Below, piece by piece: positions 45,364 to 54,398 of a DNA stretch of 64,000 nucleotides. The stretch is from NCBI RefSeq assembly GCF_000419445.1, contig NZ_AULK01000005.1, forward strand, positions 62,001 to 126,000. Reading direction: 5' to 3'. The DNA is from Gryllotalpicola ginsengisoli DSM 22003. Its GTDB lineage: Bacteria; Actinomycetota; Actinomycetes; Actinomycetales; Microbacteriaceae. The translations under genes were made by a program, and so were the position numbers. Every line of letters begins with the position of its first letter. Positions within the stretch are counted from its first letter, which is position 1. The notes beneath the pieces are model-generated. The model searched no databases, had not been told where the DNA came from, and saw only the letters and a program-made list of their open reading frames with translations.

Positions 45364-46164
45364 CTACTGCGCGACGACCACCTGCGGTCCGCCCACCGCC
45401 CGGAGGTCGGCGAGGCAGCGGCGCGGCGCTCCGCGCCCGGTGATGATCACGTCGACGTCGGCGACCGCGGCGACCGCGCCGAGGTGCACGCGCCCGAGCT
45501 TGGAGCCGTCGGCGACGACGACGGTGCGGGTGGCGGCGGCGATCATCGCCCGCTTCACCTCGGTCTCGGGCAGGTTGATGTTGGTGAGCCCGGCCTCGAC
45601 GTCGACCCCGTTGCAGCCGATCACCGCGACGTCGGCGCGCACGCGCGGCAGCAGCGTGTCGGCCAGGGGCGCGACCAGGGAGTGCTGCAGCGGGCGCAGG
45701 GTGCCGCCGGTCACTACGACCTGCAGGCGCGGCACGGCGGGTTCGAGGGCCAGGGCGATGGCGAGGCCGTTGGTGATGACGGTGAGGTCGGTGAGGCTCT
45801 CGCGCCGGGCCAGCTCACGGGCGACCGCGGCGGTCGTCGAGCCGACGTCGAGCAGCACGCTCATCCCGGACTCCAGCTCGTCGACGGCGCGGACGGCGAT
45901 GCGCGCCTTCTCGTCGGCGCGCTCGTCGGCCTCGTGCTCGAGCGACTGCTCGGTGAGGTCGGCCGCCCCGGCGGGCATGGCTCCGCCGCGCACGCGCCGG
46001 ATGGCGCCGTCGGCCTCGAGCACGTCGAGGTCGGCGCGCACCGTGACTGTGGAGACGCCGAACTCCTCGGCGAGATCCGCGACGCGCACGAAGCCGCGGC
46101 GCACGACGCTGGCGAGGGTGCGGCTGCGGCGCTCGGATGCGCTGAGCTGCTCCTCGATCGTCAT
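45364..46164 (-). CDS. DeoR/GlpR-family repressor of galactose genes
   Basis: A 266-residue regulator. Helix-turn-helix RGFVRVADLAEEFGVSTVTVRADLDVLEADG, then RVRGGAM, and the sugar-phosphate domain with DVGSTTAAVARELA, VITNGL, VTGGTLRPLQHSLV and IGCNGVDVEAGLT. Effector is probably a galactose-derived phosphate. First gene of the deoR-galE-galM operon, divergent from galTK across the CTTTCGAAAG palindromes. Confidence 0.92.
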   Translation of the reverse strand: MTIEEQLSASERRSRTLASVVRRGFVRVADLAEEFGVSTVTVRADLDVLEADGAIRRVRGGAMPAGAADLTEQSLEHEADERADEKARIAVRAVDELESGMSVLLDVGSTTAAVARELARRESLTDLTVITNGLAIALALEPAVPRLQVVVTGGTLRPLQHSLVAPLADTLLPRVRADVAVIGCNGVDVEAGLTNINLPETEVKRAMIAAATRTVVVADGSKLGRVHLGAVAAVADVDVIITGRGAPRRCLADLRAVGGPQVVVAQ

Positions 46165-46193
46165 GGCTCCATGGTCACCGGCATCCGATCGCT

Positions 46194-46242
46194 TGTCAAT
46201 TCGAAAGCCGGTTTGCTTTCGAAAGCGAAAGGAGATTACGCT
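46194..46242. promoter_or_regulatory. Divergent gal promoters with DeoR-type operator
   Basis: TTGACA (minus strand, 46194-46199) is a perfect -35 for the repressor operon. CTTTCGAAAG (46216-46225) is a ten-base palindrome, with the related TTCGAAAG at 46200-46207. On the plus strand TTGCTT at 46213-46218 and TACGCT at 46237-46242 are -35/-10 like and would start transcription at about 46249, the galT GTG, implying a leaderless message. Confidence 0.6.
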
Positions 46243-46248
46243 GGTCGC

Positions 46249-47373
46249 GTGGGTTCCATCACCAAGCGCGTGCACTCCCTCGCGGACGGCCGCGAGCTGA
46301 TCTACTTCGACGACGCCGACACGACCCTGCCGCCGGATCGCGCGCCCGACCTGCGCGAGCTCGACCCGCGTCCCGCGACCGCCACGATGCGGCAGGACGT
46401 GCTGACCGGCGAGTGGATCTCCATCGCCGCAGCCCGGCAGAACCGGGTCGTCATGCCGCCCGCCGCCCTCGACCCGCTGGCGCCGCAGACGGCGACCAAC
46501 CCGTCCGAGGTGCCGTCGCTGTACGACGTGGCGGTGTTCGAGAACCGCTCCCCCTCCTTCGGCCCCGAGCTGCCCGAGCCGGGCGACCCCGCGGCGGCGC
46601 TCGGCCACCTCGACGGCGTCGGCCTGAACCGCACGTCGCCGTCGTACGGCCGCTGCGAGGTGGTCTGCTTCAGCCCCGCCCACGAGGGCGCGTTCGGCTC
46701 CATCTCCCGCTCGCGCGCCCGCACCGTGATCGAGGCGTGGGCCGACCGAACCGCGTTCCTCTCCTCGCTTCCCGGGGTGCAGCAGGTGTTCCCGTTCGAG
46801 AACCGCGGCGCCGCGATCGGCGTCACGCTGCAGCATCCGCACGGCCAGATCTACTCCTACCCGTACATCACGCCGCGCACGAAGCGCCTGCTCGAGCAGA
46901 TCGACAGCTACGGGCCGGGCCTGTTCGACGACCTGCTCGCCAGCGAGCAGGCGGGGCCGCGCGTGCTGCTGCAGGGCGAGCACTGGACCGCGTTCGTTCC
47001 GTTCGCGGCCCGCTGGCCCATCGAGGTGCACCTGGTGCCGCACGAGCACGTGCCCGACTTCGCCGCCACGAGCGAGGCGCAGCGCGACGAGCTCTCCGTG
47101 CTGTACCTGCGCCTGCTGCGCGGCGTCGACGCCCTGTACGGCGACCCCACCCCGTACATCGCCGCCTGGCACCAGGCGCCGGTGAACACGCACCGCGAGG
47201 AGGCCCGGCTGCACCTGCAGCTCACCTCGCCTCGCCGCGGCGCCGACAAGTTGAAGTACCTGGCCGGCAGCGAAGCGGCCATGGGCGCCTGGATCGGCGA
47301 CATCCCGCCGGAGACCCAGGCCGAGCGCCTGCGCGAGGCGATCGCGCGGGCAGATGAGGAGAACCCCGTATGA
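46249..47373 (+). CDS. galT: Galactose-1-phosphate uridylyltransferase
   Basis: A 374-residue GalT. Active-site HPHGQIYSYP with catalytic His, plus WTAFVPFAARWPIEVHLVPHEHV and NTHREEARLHLQL. Lacks an N-terminal zinc Cys pair seen in some GalTs. GTG 46249 is the first in-frame start; AAGGAG is 14 bases away, too far for normal use, consistent with a leaderless transcript. Overlaps galK (ATGA). Confidence 0.93.
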   Translation: MGSITKRVHSLADGRELIYFDDADTTLPPDRAPDLRELDPRPATATMRQDVLTGEWISIAAARQNRVVMPPAALDPLAPQTATNPSEVPSLYDVAVFENRSPSFGPELPEPGDPAAALGHLDGVGLNRTSPSYGRCEVVCFSPAHEGAFGSISRSRARTVIEAWADRTAFLSSLPGVQQVFPFENRGAAIGVTLQHPHGQIYSYPYITPRTKRLLEQIDSYGPGLFDDLLASEQAGPRVLLQGEHWTAFVPFAARWPIEVHLVPHEHVPDFAATSEAQRDELSVLYLRLLRGVDALYGDPTPYIAAWHQAPVNTHREEARLHLQLTSPRRGADKLKYLAGSEAAMGAWIGDIPPETQAERLREAIARADEENPV

Positions 47374-48530
47374 CCGACCTGCTGTCGGAGGCCCGCACCG
47401 GCTTCGAGGAGCGTTTCGGCTACGCCCCGGGCGGCATCTGGTCGGCCCCCGGCCGCGTCAACCTGATCGGCGAGCACACCGACTACAACGAGGGATTCGT
47501 GCTGCCGTTCGCGATCGACCGGCGCACCTTCGCGGCGCTCGCGCTGCGCGACGACGGCCTCGTGCGCGTCGCGTCGAGCCTCGAGGACGAGGCGGTCGAG
47601 GTGGGCCTGACGGATGCCTCGCCCGCGGTCGTGAAAGGCTGGGCCGCCTACCCCGTCGGCGTCGCCTGGGGCCTCGGCAAGGTCGGAGCGGACCTCGCGG
47701 GCCTGCCCGGCTTCGACGTGTACTTCGCCTCCGACGTGCCGCTCGGCGCGGGCCTGTCGTCATCGGCCGCGATCGAGTCGGCCCTCGCCATCGCCCTCAA
47801 CGAGGTGTGGCGGCTCGGCTTCGACGGCGCGCGGCTGGTCGAGGCGGCCCACCTGGCCGAGAACGACTTCGTGGGCGCCCCGACCGGCATCCTCGACCAG
47901 TCGGCCTCGCTGCTCTCCCGCGAGGGGGCGGCGCTGTTCATCGACTGCCGGGACGGCTCCAGCGAGCCGGTCGACCTCGCGCTCGAGGCATCCGATCTCG
48001 CCATCCTCGTCATCGACACGAAGGTGAAGCACGAGCACGTCTCGGGCGGATACGCGGCCCGGCGCGCCTCGTGCGAGCTGGCGGCGCGCGAGCTCGGTGT
48101 CGCCGCGCTGCGCGACGTGACGATCGAGCAGCTGCTCGAGGCGCGCGACCGCCTCGACGACGAGACCTTCCGCCGGGCGCGGCACATCGTGACCGAGGAT
48201 CAGCGGGTGCTGGACACCGTCGAGACGCTGCGCACCGACGGGCCCACGGCGATCGGCGACCTGATGTTCGCCTCGCACCGCTCGATGCGCGACGACTTCG
48301 AGATCTCCACGCCCGAGCTGGATCTCGCGGTCGAGATCGCCCTGAACTACGGGGCGCTCGGCGCGCGGATGACCGGCGGCGGCTTCGGCGGGTCGGCGAT
48401 CGCGCTGACCCCCGTGTCCATGCTCACGCAGGTGCAGGTCGCGGTCGACAGCGCGTTCAGCGAGCACGGCTACACCATGCCCGAGATGTTCGTGGTGCGG
48501 CCGTCGCAGGGGGCCCGGCGCGACAAGTAG
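47370..48530 (+). CDS. galK: Galactokinase
   Basis: A 386-residue GHMP kinase. GRVNLIGEHTDYNEGFVLP is the galactokinase signature, VPLGAGLSSSAAIESALA the ATP loop, and MTGGGFGGSAIAL motif 3. CRDGSSEPVDL lies where the catalytic Asp region is expected. With GalT, GalE and the mutarotase it completes the Leloir route. Confidence 0.95.
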   Translation: MTDLLSEARTGFEERFGYAPGGIWSAPGRVNLIGEHTDYNEGFVLPFAIDRRTFAALALRDDGLVRVASSLEDEAVEVGLTDASPAVVKGWAAYPVGVAWGLGKVGADLAGLPGFDVYFASDVPLGAGLSSSAAIESALAIALNEVWRLGFDGARLVEAAHLAENDFVGAPTGILDQSASLLSREGAALFIDCRDGSSEPVDLALEASDLAILVIDTKVKHEHVSGGYAARRASCELAARELGVAALRDVTIEQLLEARDRLDDETFRRARHIVTEDQRVLDTVETLRTDGPTAIGDLMFASHRSMRDDFEISTPELDLAVEIALNYGALGARMTGGGFGGSAIALTPVSMLTQVQVAVDSAFSEHGYTMPEMFVVRPSQGARRDK

Positions 48531-48540
48531 CCTCGAGAGC

Positions 48541-49053
48541 ATGACGACGAAGCTGTCCCTGCCGATCGGAACACCGGATGAGACGGCCGCCGCCTATGTG
48601 GCGCCCGGGGTCGCGCTGATCGGCGCCGTGCGGCTCGGCGCCGGCTCGAGCGTGTGGTTCAACGCGGTGCTGCGCGCCGACAACGAGCCGATCACACTCG
48701 GGCCGGGCTCGAACCTGCAGGACCTCGTGGCGTGCCACGTCGACGCGGGCTTCCCGCTGACCATCGGCGCCGGGGTCTCGGTCGGGCACAGCGCCGTGCT
48801 GCACGGCTGCACGATCGAGGACGACGTGCTGGTCGGCATGCACGCGACGATCATGAACGGCGCCGTCATCGGCACCGGGTCGCTCGTCGCCGCCGGCGCG
48901 CTGGTGACCGAGGGCACCGTGGTGCCGCCGCGCTCGCTCGTCGCCGGCGTGCCCGGCAAGGTGCGCCGCGAGTTGACGGATGCCGAGGTCGAGGGCATCC
49001 GCGAGAACGCGCGGCACTATGCGCAGCGGGCGGAGCTCTACGCCTCGCTCTGA
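48541..49053 (+). CDS. Gamma carbonic anhydrase family protein
   Basis: A 170-residue left-handed beta-helix built on hexapeptide repeats. LQDLVACHVDAGFPLTIG and VGHSAVLHGC carry the three metal-binding histidines of the family. Most such proteins (YrdA/PaaY-like) have weak or no carbonic anhydrase activity. Ten bases after galK; probably cotranscribed. The C-terminus overlaps the convergent ybaK gene by 16 bases. Confidence 0.9.
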   Translation: MTTKLSLPIGTPDETAAAYVAPGVALIGAVRLGAGSSVWFNAVLRADNEPITLGPGSNLQDLVACHVDAGFPLTIGAGVSVGHSAVLHGCTIEDDVLVGMHATIMNGAVIGTGSLVAAGALVTEGTVVPPRSLVAGVPGKVRRELTDAEVEGIRENARHYAQRAELYASL

Positions 49054-49529
49054 GGCGGCGCAACCTCGACCTCGGTGCCGTCGGTGATGCGCAGCAGCTC
49101 GGCGTAGCTCAGAGGGAAGACGGTGTGGGCGTGGCCCGCCGCCCCCCAGATGCGCGGGTAGGCCGACAGGGCGACGTCGACGAAGGTGGGGACGGGTGAC
49201 GGATGCCCGACCGGCGCCACCCCGCCGATGGTCTGGCCCGTGGCATCCTTCACCTGGTCCTTGCTCGCTCGGGTGAGCCGGCCGCCGAGGCGTGCCCCGA
49301 GGAACTCGGTGTCGACGCGGTGCGCGCCGCTCGTCATGACCAGCACGGGCTCGCCGTCGAGGGCGAACACCAGCGAGTTGGCGATGGCGCCGACGTCGCA
49401 TCCGATCGCCTCGGCCGCCGCCTGCGCGGTGGGCGTGGCGGTCTCGAACCAGGTGATCTCGGGCTCGAGGCCGTGCTCGGCGAGCGCGGCTCGCACCCGG
49501 TCGACGGCGGGATGCTCGGTGTTGACCAT
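49038..49529 (-). CDS. ybaK: YbaK/EbsC-type aminoacyl-tRNA deacylase
   Basis: A 163-residue YbaK-domain protein. GAIANSLVFALDGEPVLVMTSG holds the catalytic-lysine region, here read as ANSLVF, followed by RLGGRLTRASKDQVKDATGQTIGGVAPVGHP. The family hydrolyses mischarged Cys- or Ala-tRNAs such as Cys-tRNA-Pro. ATG 49529. The usual active lysine cannot be placed with certainty. Confidence 0.87.
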   Translation of the reverse strand: MVNTEHPAVDRVRAALAEHGLEPEITWFETATPTAQAAAEAIGCDVGAIANSLVFALDGEPVLVMTSGAHRVDTEFLGARLGGRLTRASKDQVKDATGQTIGGVAPVGHPSPVPTFVDVALSAYPRIWGAAGHAHTVFPLSYAELLRITDGTEVEVAPPQSEA

Positions 49530-49558
49530 GACGCCACGCTAGCGGGTGCGAGCGGTGC

Positions 49559-49600
49559 GGATTCACCCTTCAACGGCGGTGCGAAGGGTGATTCTCGACC
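49559..49600. repeat. Palindromic repeat, copy A
   Basis: ATTCACCCTTC and GAAGGGTGATT pair over an 11-base loop, followed by CTCGACC. The same element recurs at 51891. It sits 27 bases beyond the stop of the alpha-galactosidase gene on the minus strand, so a terminator role is possible, though no T-tract follows. Confidence 0.7.
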
Positions 49601-49626
49601 TCTCGACGGCGCCTGGGCGAGCCGCG

Positions 49627-51807
49627 CTACTCGGCCGTGGCGAGGTAGACGACGGCGTGCTCGGGAGGCAGGATCGGCGCCTGCAGCCCCGCGAGCCCGA
49701 GCAGCGCACCCGTCATCACCACACCGTCGCCGTCGTTCCACCACTCCGGCGGCCGCACGAGCGAGGACAGATCGGCCGGGAAGACCGGTCGGACGCGGTA
49801 GCGGCGCTGCGGGTGGAGGCCCGGCACGCGCACGCGGCCGGGGCTCACCACCGTGCTCATCGCGAGCGAGGCCAGCGAATAGATCCCGGCCGAGCCGTCG
49901 AGGGCCACCACGCCGTGGGCGGACAGCGTCGGATCCGGGACGTCGAGCCGGACCAGGTCGCCGCCGTGCAGCAGGTGCCGCCACTCTTTGTAGAACCCGA
50001 TCCAGTCGCGCAGCTGCCGGCGCTCCTCCGGGGTCGCCTGCCGGAGGTCCCATTCGATGCCGAGGTGGCCGAACAGCGCCGTCGCGGCCCGGAACGAGAG
50101 CGCATGCCGGCGGCCGGTGGTGTGCGAGACGCCGGAGGCGATGTGCGACCCGAGCAGCTCGGGCGGCACCAGCTGGGCGGTCCAGGGCAGCAGCTGCTGT
50201 CGGTCGAGGGGGTCGATGTTGTCGGAGACCCAGATCCGATCGGTGCGCTGCAGCACCTCGAGATCCACCCGGGAGCCGCCCGAGGAGCAGGACTCGATCT
50301 CGAGACCGGGATAGCGCGCCTTGAGCTCGTCGACGAGCCGATAGAACGCGAGCGTCTGCTCGTGCACGCCGGGCCGCCCCTCCGGCTGGGTGCCCGCGTC
50401 GACGAGGTCGCGATTGTGGTCCCACTTCAGGTAGGCGATGTCGTACTCGTCGAGCAGGGCGACCAGGGCGTCGCGGATGTGCGCGTAGCACTCGGGGATC
50501 CCGAGGTTGAGCACCTGCTGGTGCCGGGATTCCACCGGCCGGCGGCCGCCGGTCGCCATGATCCACTCGGGGTGGGCGCGGGCGAGGTCGGAGTCGGGGT
50601 TGACCATCTCGGGCTCGACCCAGAGGCCGAACTGCATGCCGAGTTCGGTCACGCGTCGCACGAGCGGGTGCAGGCCGTCGGGCCACACCTCGGGCGACAC
50701 GGTCCAGTCGCCGAGACCGGCACGGTCGTCGCGCCGCGCGCCGAACCATCCGTCGTCGAGCACGTAGCGCTCGACGCCCAGCTCCGCCGCGAGCTCGGCG
50801 AGTTCGAGCAGCGTGGGCAGGTCGTGGTCGAAGTACACCGCCTCCCACACGTTGAGCGTGACCGGGCGCGGCGAGACCGGATGCTGCGGCCGGGCGCGCA
50901 GCATCCGGTGGAAGCGGCGCGCGACGTCGTCGAGCCCGTGGCCGTGCACGCCGTACACCCACGGCGAGCGGTAGCTCTGCCCCGAGGTGAGGCGCACCTC
51001 GCCGGGCAGCAGCAGCTCGCCGCCGCCGAGCACCTGCGTGCCGTCCGGCACCCGCTCGAGATAGTGCAGGTGGTTACCCGACCAGGCGGTGTGCACGCCC
51101 CACACCTCGCCCTCGGCGAAGCCGAAGCCGGGCGTGCCGGCGTGCAGCACCGTGGCGGCGTCGGCGCCGGTGCGGCCGCGGCGGCCCTCCCGCCGGTGGG
51201 CGCCGACGGTGATGGGCCGGCGCTGCGGCACCCGCTCCTTGCCCCACCTGCCGGCGAAGTCGAGTAGCTCGGAGGCCAGCTGCGGAACGGGGAACGCGAG
51301 GACGAGGCCGTCGAGCTGGTAGACGCCGTCGCCGGTGTTGGTCAGCTGCGCGCGGGCACGGAACACGCCGCTGTCGTCGAGCACCACGGTGAGCTCGAGG
51401 GTCAGCGCGGCCGTGGCATCCGTCGCCTCGACGACGAGCTCGCGCGCCGTGACCGTCGCGACCCCGTCACCCGGCTCGCGCGCCCCGACCGCCCGGCCGT
51501 CGACGACGATGCGGGTGGTGCGGAAGCGCGGCGACCAGGCGGTGCCCGCCCGGGAGCCGGTCACGCCGGGGGTGCCGAGCCAGCCGGTCCATGCCTCGGG
51601 GAGAATCGAGAGGGAGGGGGCGACGTCGACCGCGTTGGGGGCGATCGGCGCGGTGCCCGAGCGGGCGAGGGCGTCGAGGTCGGCGCCGGTCGCGGAGCCC
51701 GGGTCGGCGCCCCAGTGCAGCACCGACGGCAACCGGCCGTACGTGACGTCGAGGATGAGGGCCGTGCCGGCCGCACGCATCACCACGCGGGCACCGGGCT
51801 GCGCCAT
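49627..51807 (-). CDS. Alpha-galactosidase, GH36
   Basis: A 726-residue GH36 enzyme. An N-terminal beta-sandwich precedes the TIM barrel. The nucleophile is D463 in YLKWDHNRD, and the acid/base aspartate lies in CSSGGSRVDLEVLQRTDRIWVSDN, both diagnostic. WVEPEMVNPDSDLARAHPEW and GNHLHYLERVPDG are typical. Cleaves alpha-1,6-galactosides such as melibiose and raffinose in the cytosol; no signal peptide is seen. ATG 51807 is chosen for its AAGGAG site five bases upstream; an upstream start at 51846 is less likely. Feeds galactose to the gal genes nearby. Confidence 0.94.
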   Translation of the reverse strand: MAQPGARVVMRAAGTALILDVTYGRLPSVLHWGADPGSATGADLDALARSGTAPIAPNAVDVAPSLSILPEAWTGWLGTPGVTGSRAGTAWSPRFRTTRIVVDGRAVGAREPGDGVATVTARELVVEATDATAALTLELTVVLDDSGVFRARAQLTNTGDGVYQLDGLVLAFPVPQLASELLDFAGRWGKERVPQRRPITVGAHRREGRRGRTGADAATVLHAGTPGFGFAEGEVWGVHTAWSGNHLHYLERVPDGTQVLGGGELLLPGEVRLTSGQSYRSPWVYGVHGHGLDDVARRFHRMLRARPQHPVSPRPVTLNVWEAVYFDHDLPTLLELAELAAELGVERYVLDDGWFGARRDDRAGLGDWTVSPEVWPDGLHPLVRRVTELGMQFGLWVEPEMVNPDSDLARAHPEWIMATGGRRPVESRHQQVLNLGIPECYAHIRDALVALLDEYDIAYLKWDHNRDLVDAGTQPEGRPGVHEQTLAFYRLVDELKARYPGLEIESCSSGGSRVDLEVLQRTDRIWVSDNIDPLDRQQLLPWTAQLVPPELLGSHIASGVSHTTGRRHALSFRAATALFGHLGIEWDLRQATPEERRQLRDWIGFYKEWRHLLHGGDLVRLDVPDPTLSAHGVVALDGSAGIYSLASLAMSTVVSPGRVRVPGLHPQRRYRVRPVFPADLSSLVRPPEWWNDGDGVVMTGALLGLAGLQAPILPPEHAVVYLATAE

Positions 51808-51890
51808 GGGTCTCCTTCGACGAAAAGTGCTGTCACCTCCATTCAACCGGCCCGAAGCGGCGCAGCGGGCGGATCGGCCGGCGAAAGGTG

Positions 51891-51933
51891 CGAAATCACC
51901 CTCCAGCGCGAGCTTGAAGGGTGATTTCCGACC
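51891..51933. repeat. Palindromic repeat, copy B
   Basis: AAATCACCC and GGGTGATTT pair around CCAGCGCGAGCTTGAA (including partial pairing), then TCCGACC. Same layout and sequence as copy A. Lies 36 bases past the glyA stop. Confidence 0.7.
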
Positions 51934-51968
51934 GATCGGCGGCGGGACGGGCGGCGGAAGCGGGCGGC

Positions 51969-53267
51969 TCAGTACTCCAGGCCGGGGTAGAGCGGGAAGG
52001 CCTCGGCGAGGGCGCGGACGCGCTCGCGCAGGGCCGCCGCGTCGTAGTCGGGGCGCAGGGCGGAGGCGATGATGTCGGCGACCTCGGCGAACTCGGCGTC
52101 GCCGAAGCCGCGGGTCGCGAGCGCCGGCGTGCCGATGCGGATGCCGGAGGTGACCATCGGCGGGCGGGGGTCGAACGGCACCGAATTCTTGTTGACCGTG
52201 ATGCCGACCTCGTGCAGGCGGTCCTCGGCCTGCTGGCCCGACAGCTCGCTCTCGCGCAGATCTGCCAGCACGAGGTGCACGTCGGTGCCGCCGGTCAGCA
52301 CGTTCACGCCGGCCGCGCGCGAGGCATCCGAGGTCAGGGCGGCGGCGAGTGCCTGCGCGCCGCGCACCGTGCGCTGCTGCCGCTCGGCGAACTCGGGCGT
52401 GGCGGCGAGCTTGAACGCGGTCGCCTTCGCCGCGATGACGTGCATCAGCGGCCCGCCCTGCTGGCCGGGGAACACGTTAGAGTTCAGCGCCTTCGCGAGC
52501 GCGGTGTCGCGGGAGACGATGAAGCCCGAGCGCGGGCCGCCGATCGTCTTGTGCACGGTGGAGGAGACGACGTCGGCGTGGGGCACGGGCGAGGGGTGCA
52601 GGCCGGCGGCGACGAGTCCGGCGAAATGGGCCATGTCGACCCACAGCTTCGCGCCGACCTCGTCGGCGATCTCGCGGAACGCGGCGAAGTCGAGCTGGCG
52701 CGGGTACGCCGACCAGCCGGCGATGATGACCTGCGGTTTGTGCTCGAGCGCCTTGTCGCGCACCACGTCCATGTCGACGAGGAAGGTCTCGGGGTCGACG
52801 CCGTAGCTGACGGCGTTGTAGAGCTTGCCCGAGAAGTTGAGCTTCATGCCGTGGGTGAGGTGGCCGCCGTGGGCGAGCTCGAGGCCGAGGATGGTGTCGC
52901 CCGGCTTGGCGATCGCCGCCAGCACGGCCGCGTTGGCGGTGGCGCCCGAGTGTGGCTGCACGTTGGCGTACTCGGCGCCGAACAGGCTCTTGGCGCGCTC
53001 GATGGCGAGCGACTCGGCGACGTCGACGAATTCGCAGCCGCCGTAGTAGCGCCGGCCCGGGTAGCCTTCCGCGTACTTGTTGGTGAGCACCGAGCCCTGC
53101 GACTCGAGCACGGAGCGCGGCACGAAGTTCTCGCTCGCGATCATCTCGAGGTAGTCGCGCTGACGGCCGAGCTCGAGGCGCAGCACCTCGGCGATCTCGG
53201 GGTCGACCTCGGCAAGCGGCGCGTTGAACACGTCGGTGGCGGTGGCGGTGGGCGTGTTGTCGGCCAT
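51969..53267 (-). CDS. glyA: Serine hydroxymethyltransferase
   Basis: A 432-residue PLP enzyme interconverting serine and glycine with tetrahydrofolate. [85 protein letters not shown] hold the usual contacts, the last with the Schiff-base lysine in VHKTIGG. Strong AAGGAG before ATG 53267. Preceded by a ZTP riboswitch. Confidence 0.96.
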   Translation of the reverse strand: MADNTPTATATDVFNAPLAEVDPEIAEVLRLELGRQRDYLEMIASENFVPRSVLESQGSVLTNKYAEGYPGRRYYGGCEFVDVAESLAIERAKSLFGAEYANVQPHSGATANAAVLAAIAKPGDTILGLELAHGGHLTHGMKLNFSGKLYNAVSYGVDPETFLVDMDVVRDKALEHKPQVIIAGWSAYPRQLDFAAFREIADEVGAKLWVDMAHFAGLVAAGLHPSPVPHADVVSSTVHKTIGGPRSGFIVSRDTALAKALNSNVFPGQQGGPLMHVIAAKATAFKLAATPEFAERQQRTVRGAQALAAALTSDASRAAGVNVLTGGTDVHLVLADLRESELSGQQAEDRLHEVGITVNKNSVPFDPRPPMVTSGIRIGTPALATRGFGDAEFAEVADIIASALRPDYDAAALRERVRALAEAFPLYPGLEY

Positions 53268-53315
53268 GGCTGGCTCCTTTGCTGACACGTCGGATGAATC
53301 GGGGGAATCCGTATC

Positions 53316-53403
53316 GGCCCAGGCGTGCGGCCGAATCCCTGAGATCACCAGTCGCTCCCCGGTGGTGACCCACCCGAACGCCAGTCGCGACAGCGGCAGT
53401 CTA
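53316..53403 (-). promoter_or_regulatory. ZTP (pfl) riboswitch with -10 element before glyA
   Basis: Read on the minus strand: GTCGCGACTGGCG, then GGGTCACCACCGGGGAGCGAC, and after a variable linker the downstream GCCTGGGC that forms the pseudoknot with the upstream stem loop. These are the conserved blocks of the ZTP riboswitch, which senses the folate-stress alarmone ZTP and switches on one-carbon genes. TAGACT (53398-53403) is a -10 placing the transcript start just before the first stem. The aptamer ends about 49 bases before glyA. Confidence 0.85.
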
Positions 53404-53449
53404 CAAGACGGCCGCGCCCCGTCCGGGCTCGACGCGGAGCACGTGGACC

Positions 53450-54223
53450 TCAGCCCTCCTCGTGGGCCGCGGAGTCGTGGAGCACCCCGAGCGGCTCCGT
53501 CCAGTGCTCTCCCGAGCGAAGCACGTCCAGCACGAGACGCTGCAGCGAGGAAGCGGGCTCGGAGTGCGAGCCGAGCACCGCCTCGAGCGGACGGCGGAAG
53601 ACGAACTTCGCGACCGATCGGTCTCCCTCGCCGGGCTCATGGGATTCGCCGGGAGGCGTGACGATGCGGAATCGGCGCTGGAAACGCACGATGTTGCTGC
53701 CGTCGCCGAGTCGGAGGAGCCGCGGATCGAGCATCCACGACGCACAGCAGAACCCGGCGCCGTCGGCGAAGAAGCGCCGCGCCCGGTCCAGCGCCGCGTC
53801 GACCGATCCGGGGTCGAGCGGGCCGAGCTCAGGGATGTGGATGTGGCGCCCGAATCGCGTCGTTCGACGCTCGAACTGCAGCCGACCCAGGGCGATCACC
53901 TCGCCGCGCAGGATGTCGATCAGCCAGCCGCGAATGCCGTCGTCGCCGTACAAGCGCACCTTGCGGCCCACGTCGGCCAGGCTGTCCTCCAGTACTCCCT
54001 CAGGCAGCTCCGAACGGCGCAACCGCCGAACCGCGTCCGCCGCGGCCGCCGCGACGGCGGCCAGGAAGTCGGGGAAGGCCAGGCCGTCAAGGTCGCCGCT
54101 CTCCTGCGGTTCGCCGTCGAGCGCGGCGCGCACGACGGCCACGGCGTCGGGCCGGGGCACGGAGCGCGGAGGGTCGAGCCCGAGCAATCGGGCCGCGTCG
54201 TCGTGAGTCATGGACACCAGCAT
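53450..54223 (-). CDS. Acyltransferase-domain protein (DUF5596-like)
   Basis: A 257-residue protein of a two-part acyltransferase-like family seen beside sugar importers in Firmicutes and Bifidobacteria. [19 protein letters not shown] and [18 protein letters not shown] mark the first region; [28 protein letters not shown] and [10 protein letters not shown] the second. The match is by remembered sequence pattern. A shorter start at 54211 (MTHDD) is possible; 54223 has AAGGCGG nearby. Divergent from the sugar ABC operon, sharing its regulatory gap. Confidence 0.7.
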   Translation of the reverse strand: MLVSMTHDDAARLLGLDPPRSVPRPDAVAVVRAALDGEPQESGDLDGLAFPDFLAAVAAAAADAVRRLRRSELPEGVLEDSLADVGRKVRLYGDDGIRGWLIDILRGEVIALGRLQFERRTTRFGRHIHIPELGPLDPGSVDAALDRARRFFADGAGFCCASWMLDPRLLRLGDGSNIVRFQRRFRIVTPPGESHEPGEGDRSVAKFVFRRPLEAVLGSHSEPASSLQRLVLDVLRSGEHWTEPLGVLHDSAAHEEG

Positions 54224-54297
54224 CCGCCTTTCATCGTGGGCGCCCCGCAGGCCCGCGTGCCTCGTGTTTCGACCTCGTAAACCTTGGGGCCACCCTC

Positions 54298-54366
54298 TTG
54301 CAGCGCCATGCGAGCCGAGCATAGTTGGACGTGAGCGTTTTTCGCTCGAAACGATCAGAAACACTC
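54298..54366 (+). promoter_or_regulatory. Sugar-operon promoter and DeoR-type operator
   Basis: TTGCAG (54298-54303) and CATAGT (54320-54325) form a -35/-10 with 16-base spacing, start about 54332. Just downstream, GAGCG-TTTTT-CGCTC and AAACGATCAGAA (54349-54360) form an operator region that would block transcription. A near-identical AAACGATCAAAA occurs at 57618. Confidence 0.6.
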
Positions 54367-54398
54367 ACGCTGAGCGTTCTCCGGAAGGAATCGTGACC

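Noticed and set aside
53316-53403. Glycine or THF riboswitch before glyA
   Set aside because: The conserved blocks match the ZTP class; no tandem glycine aptamers or THF-type junction are seen.
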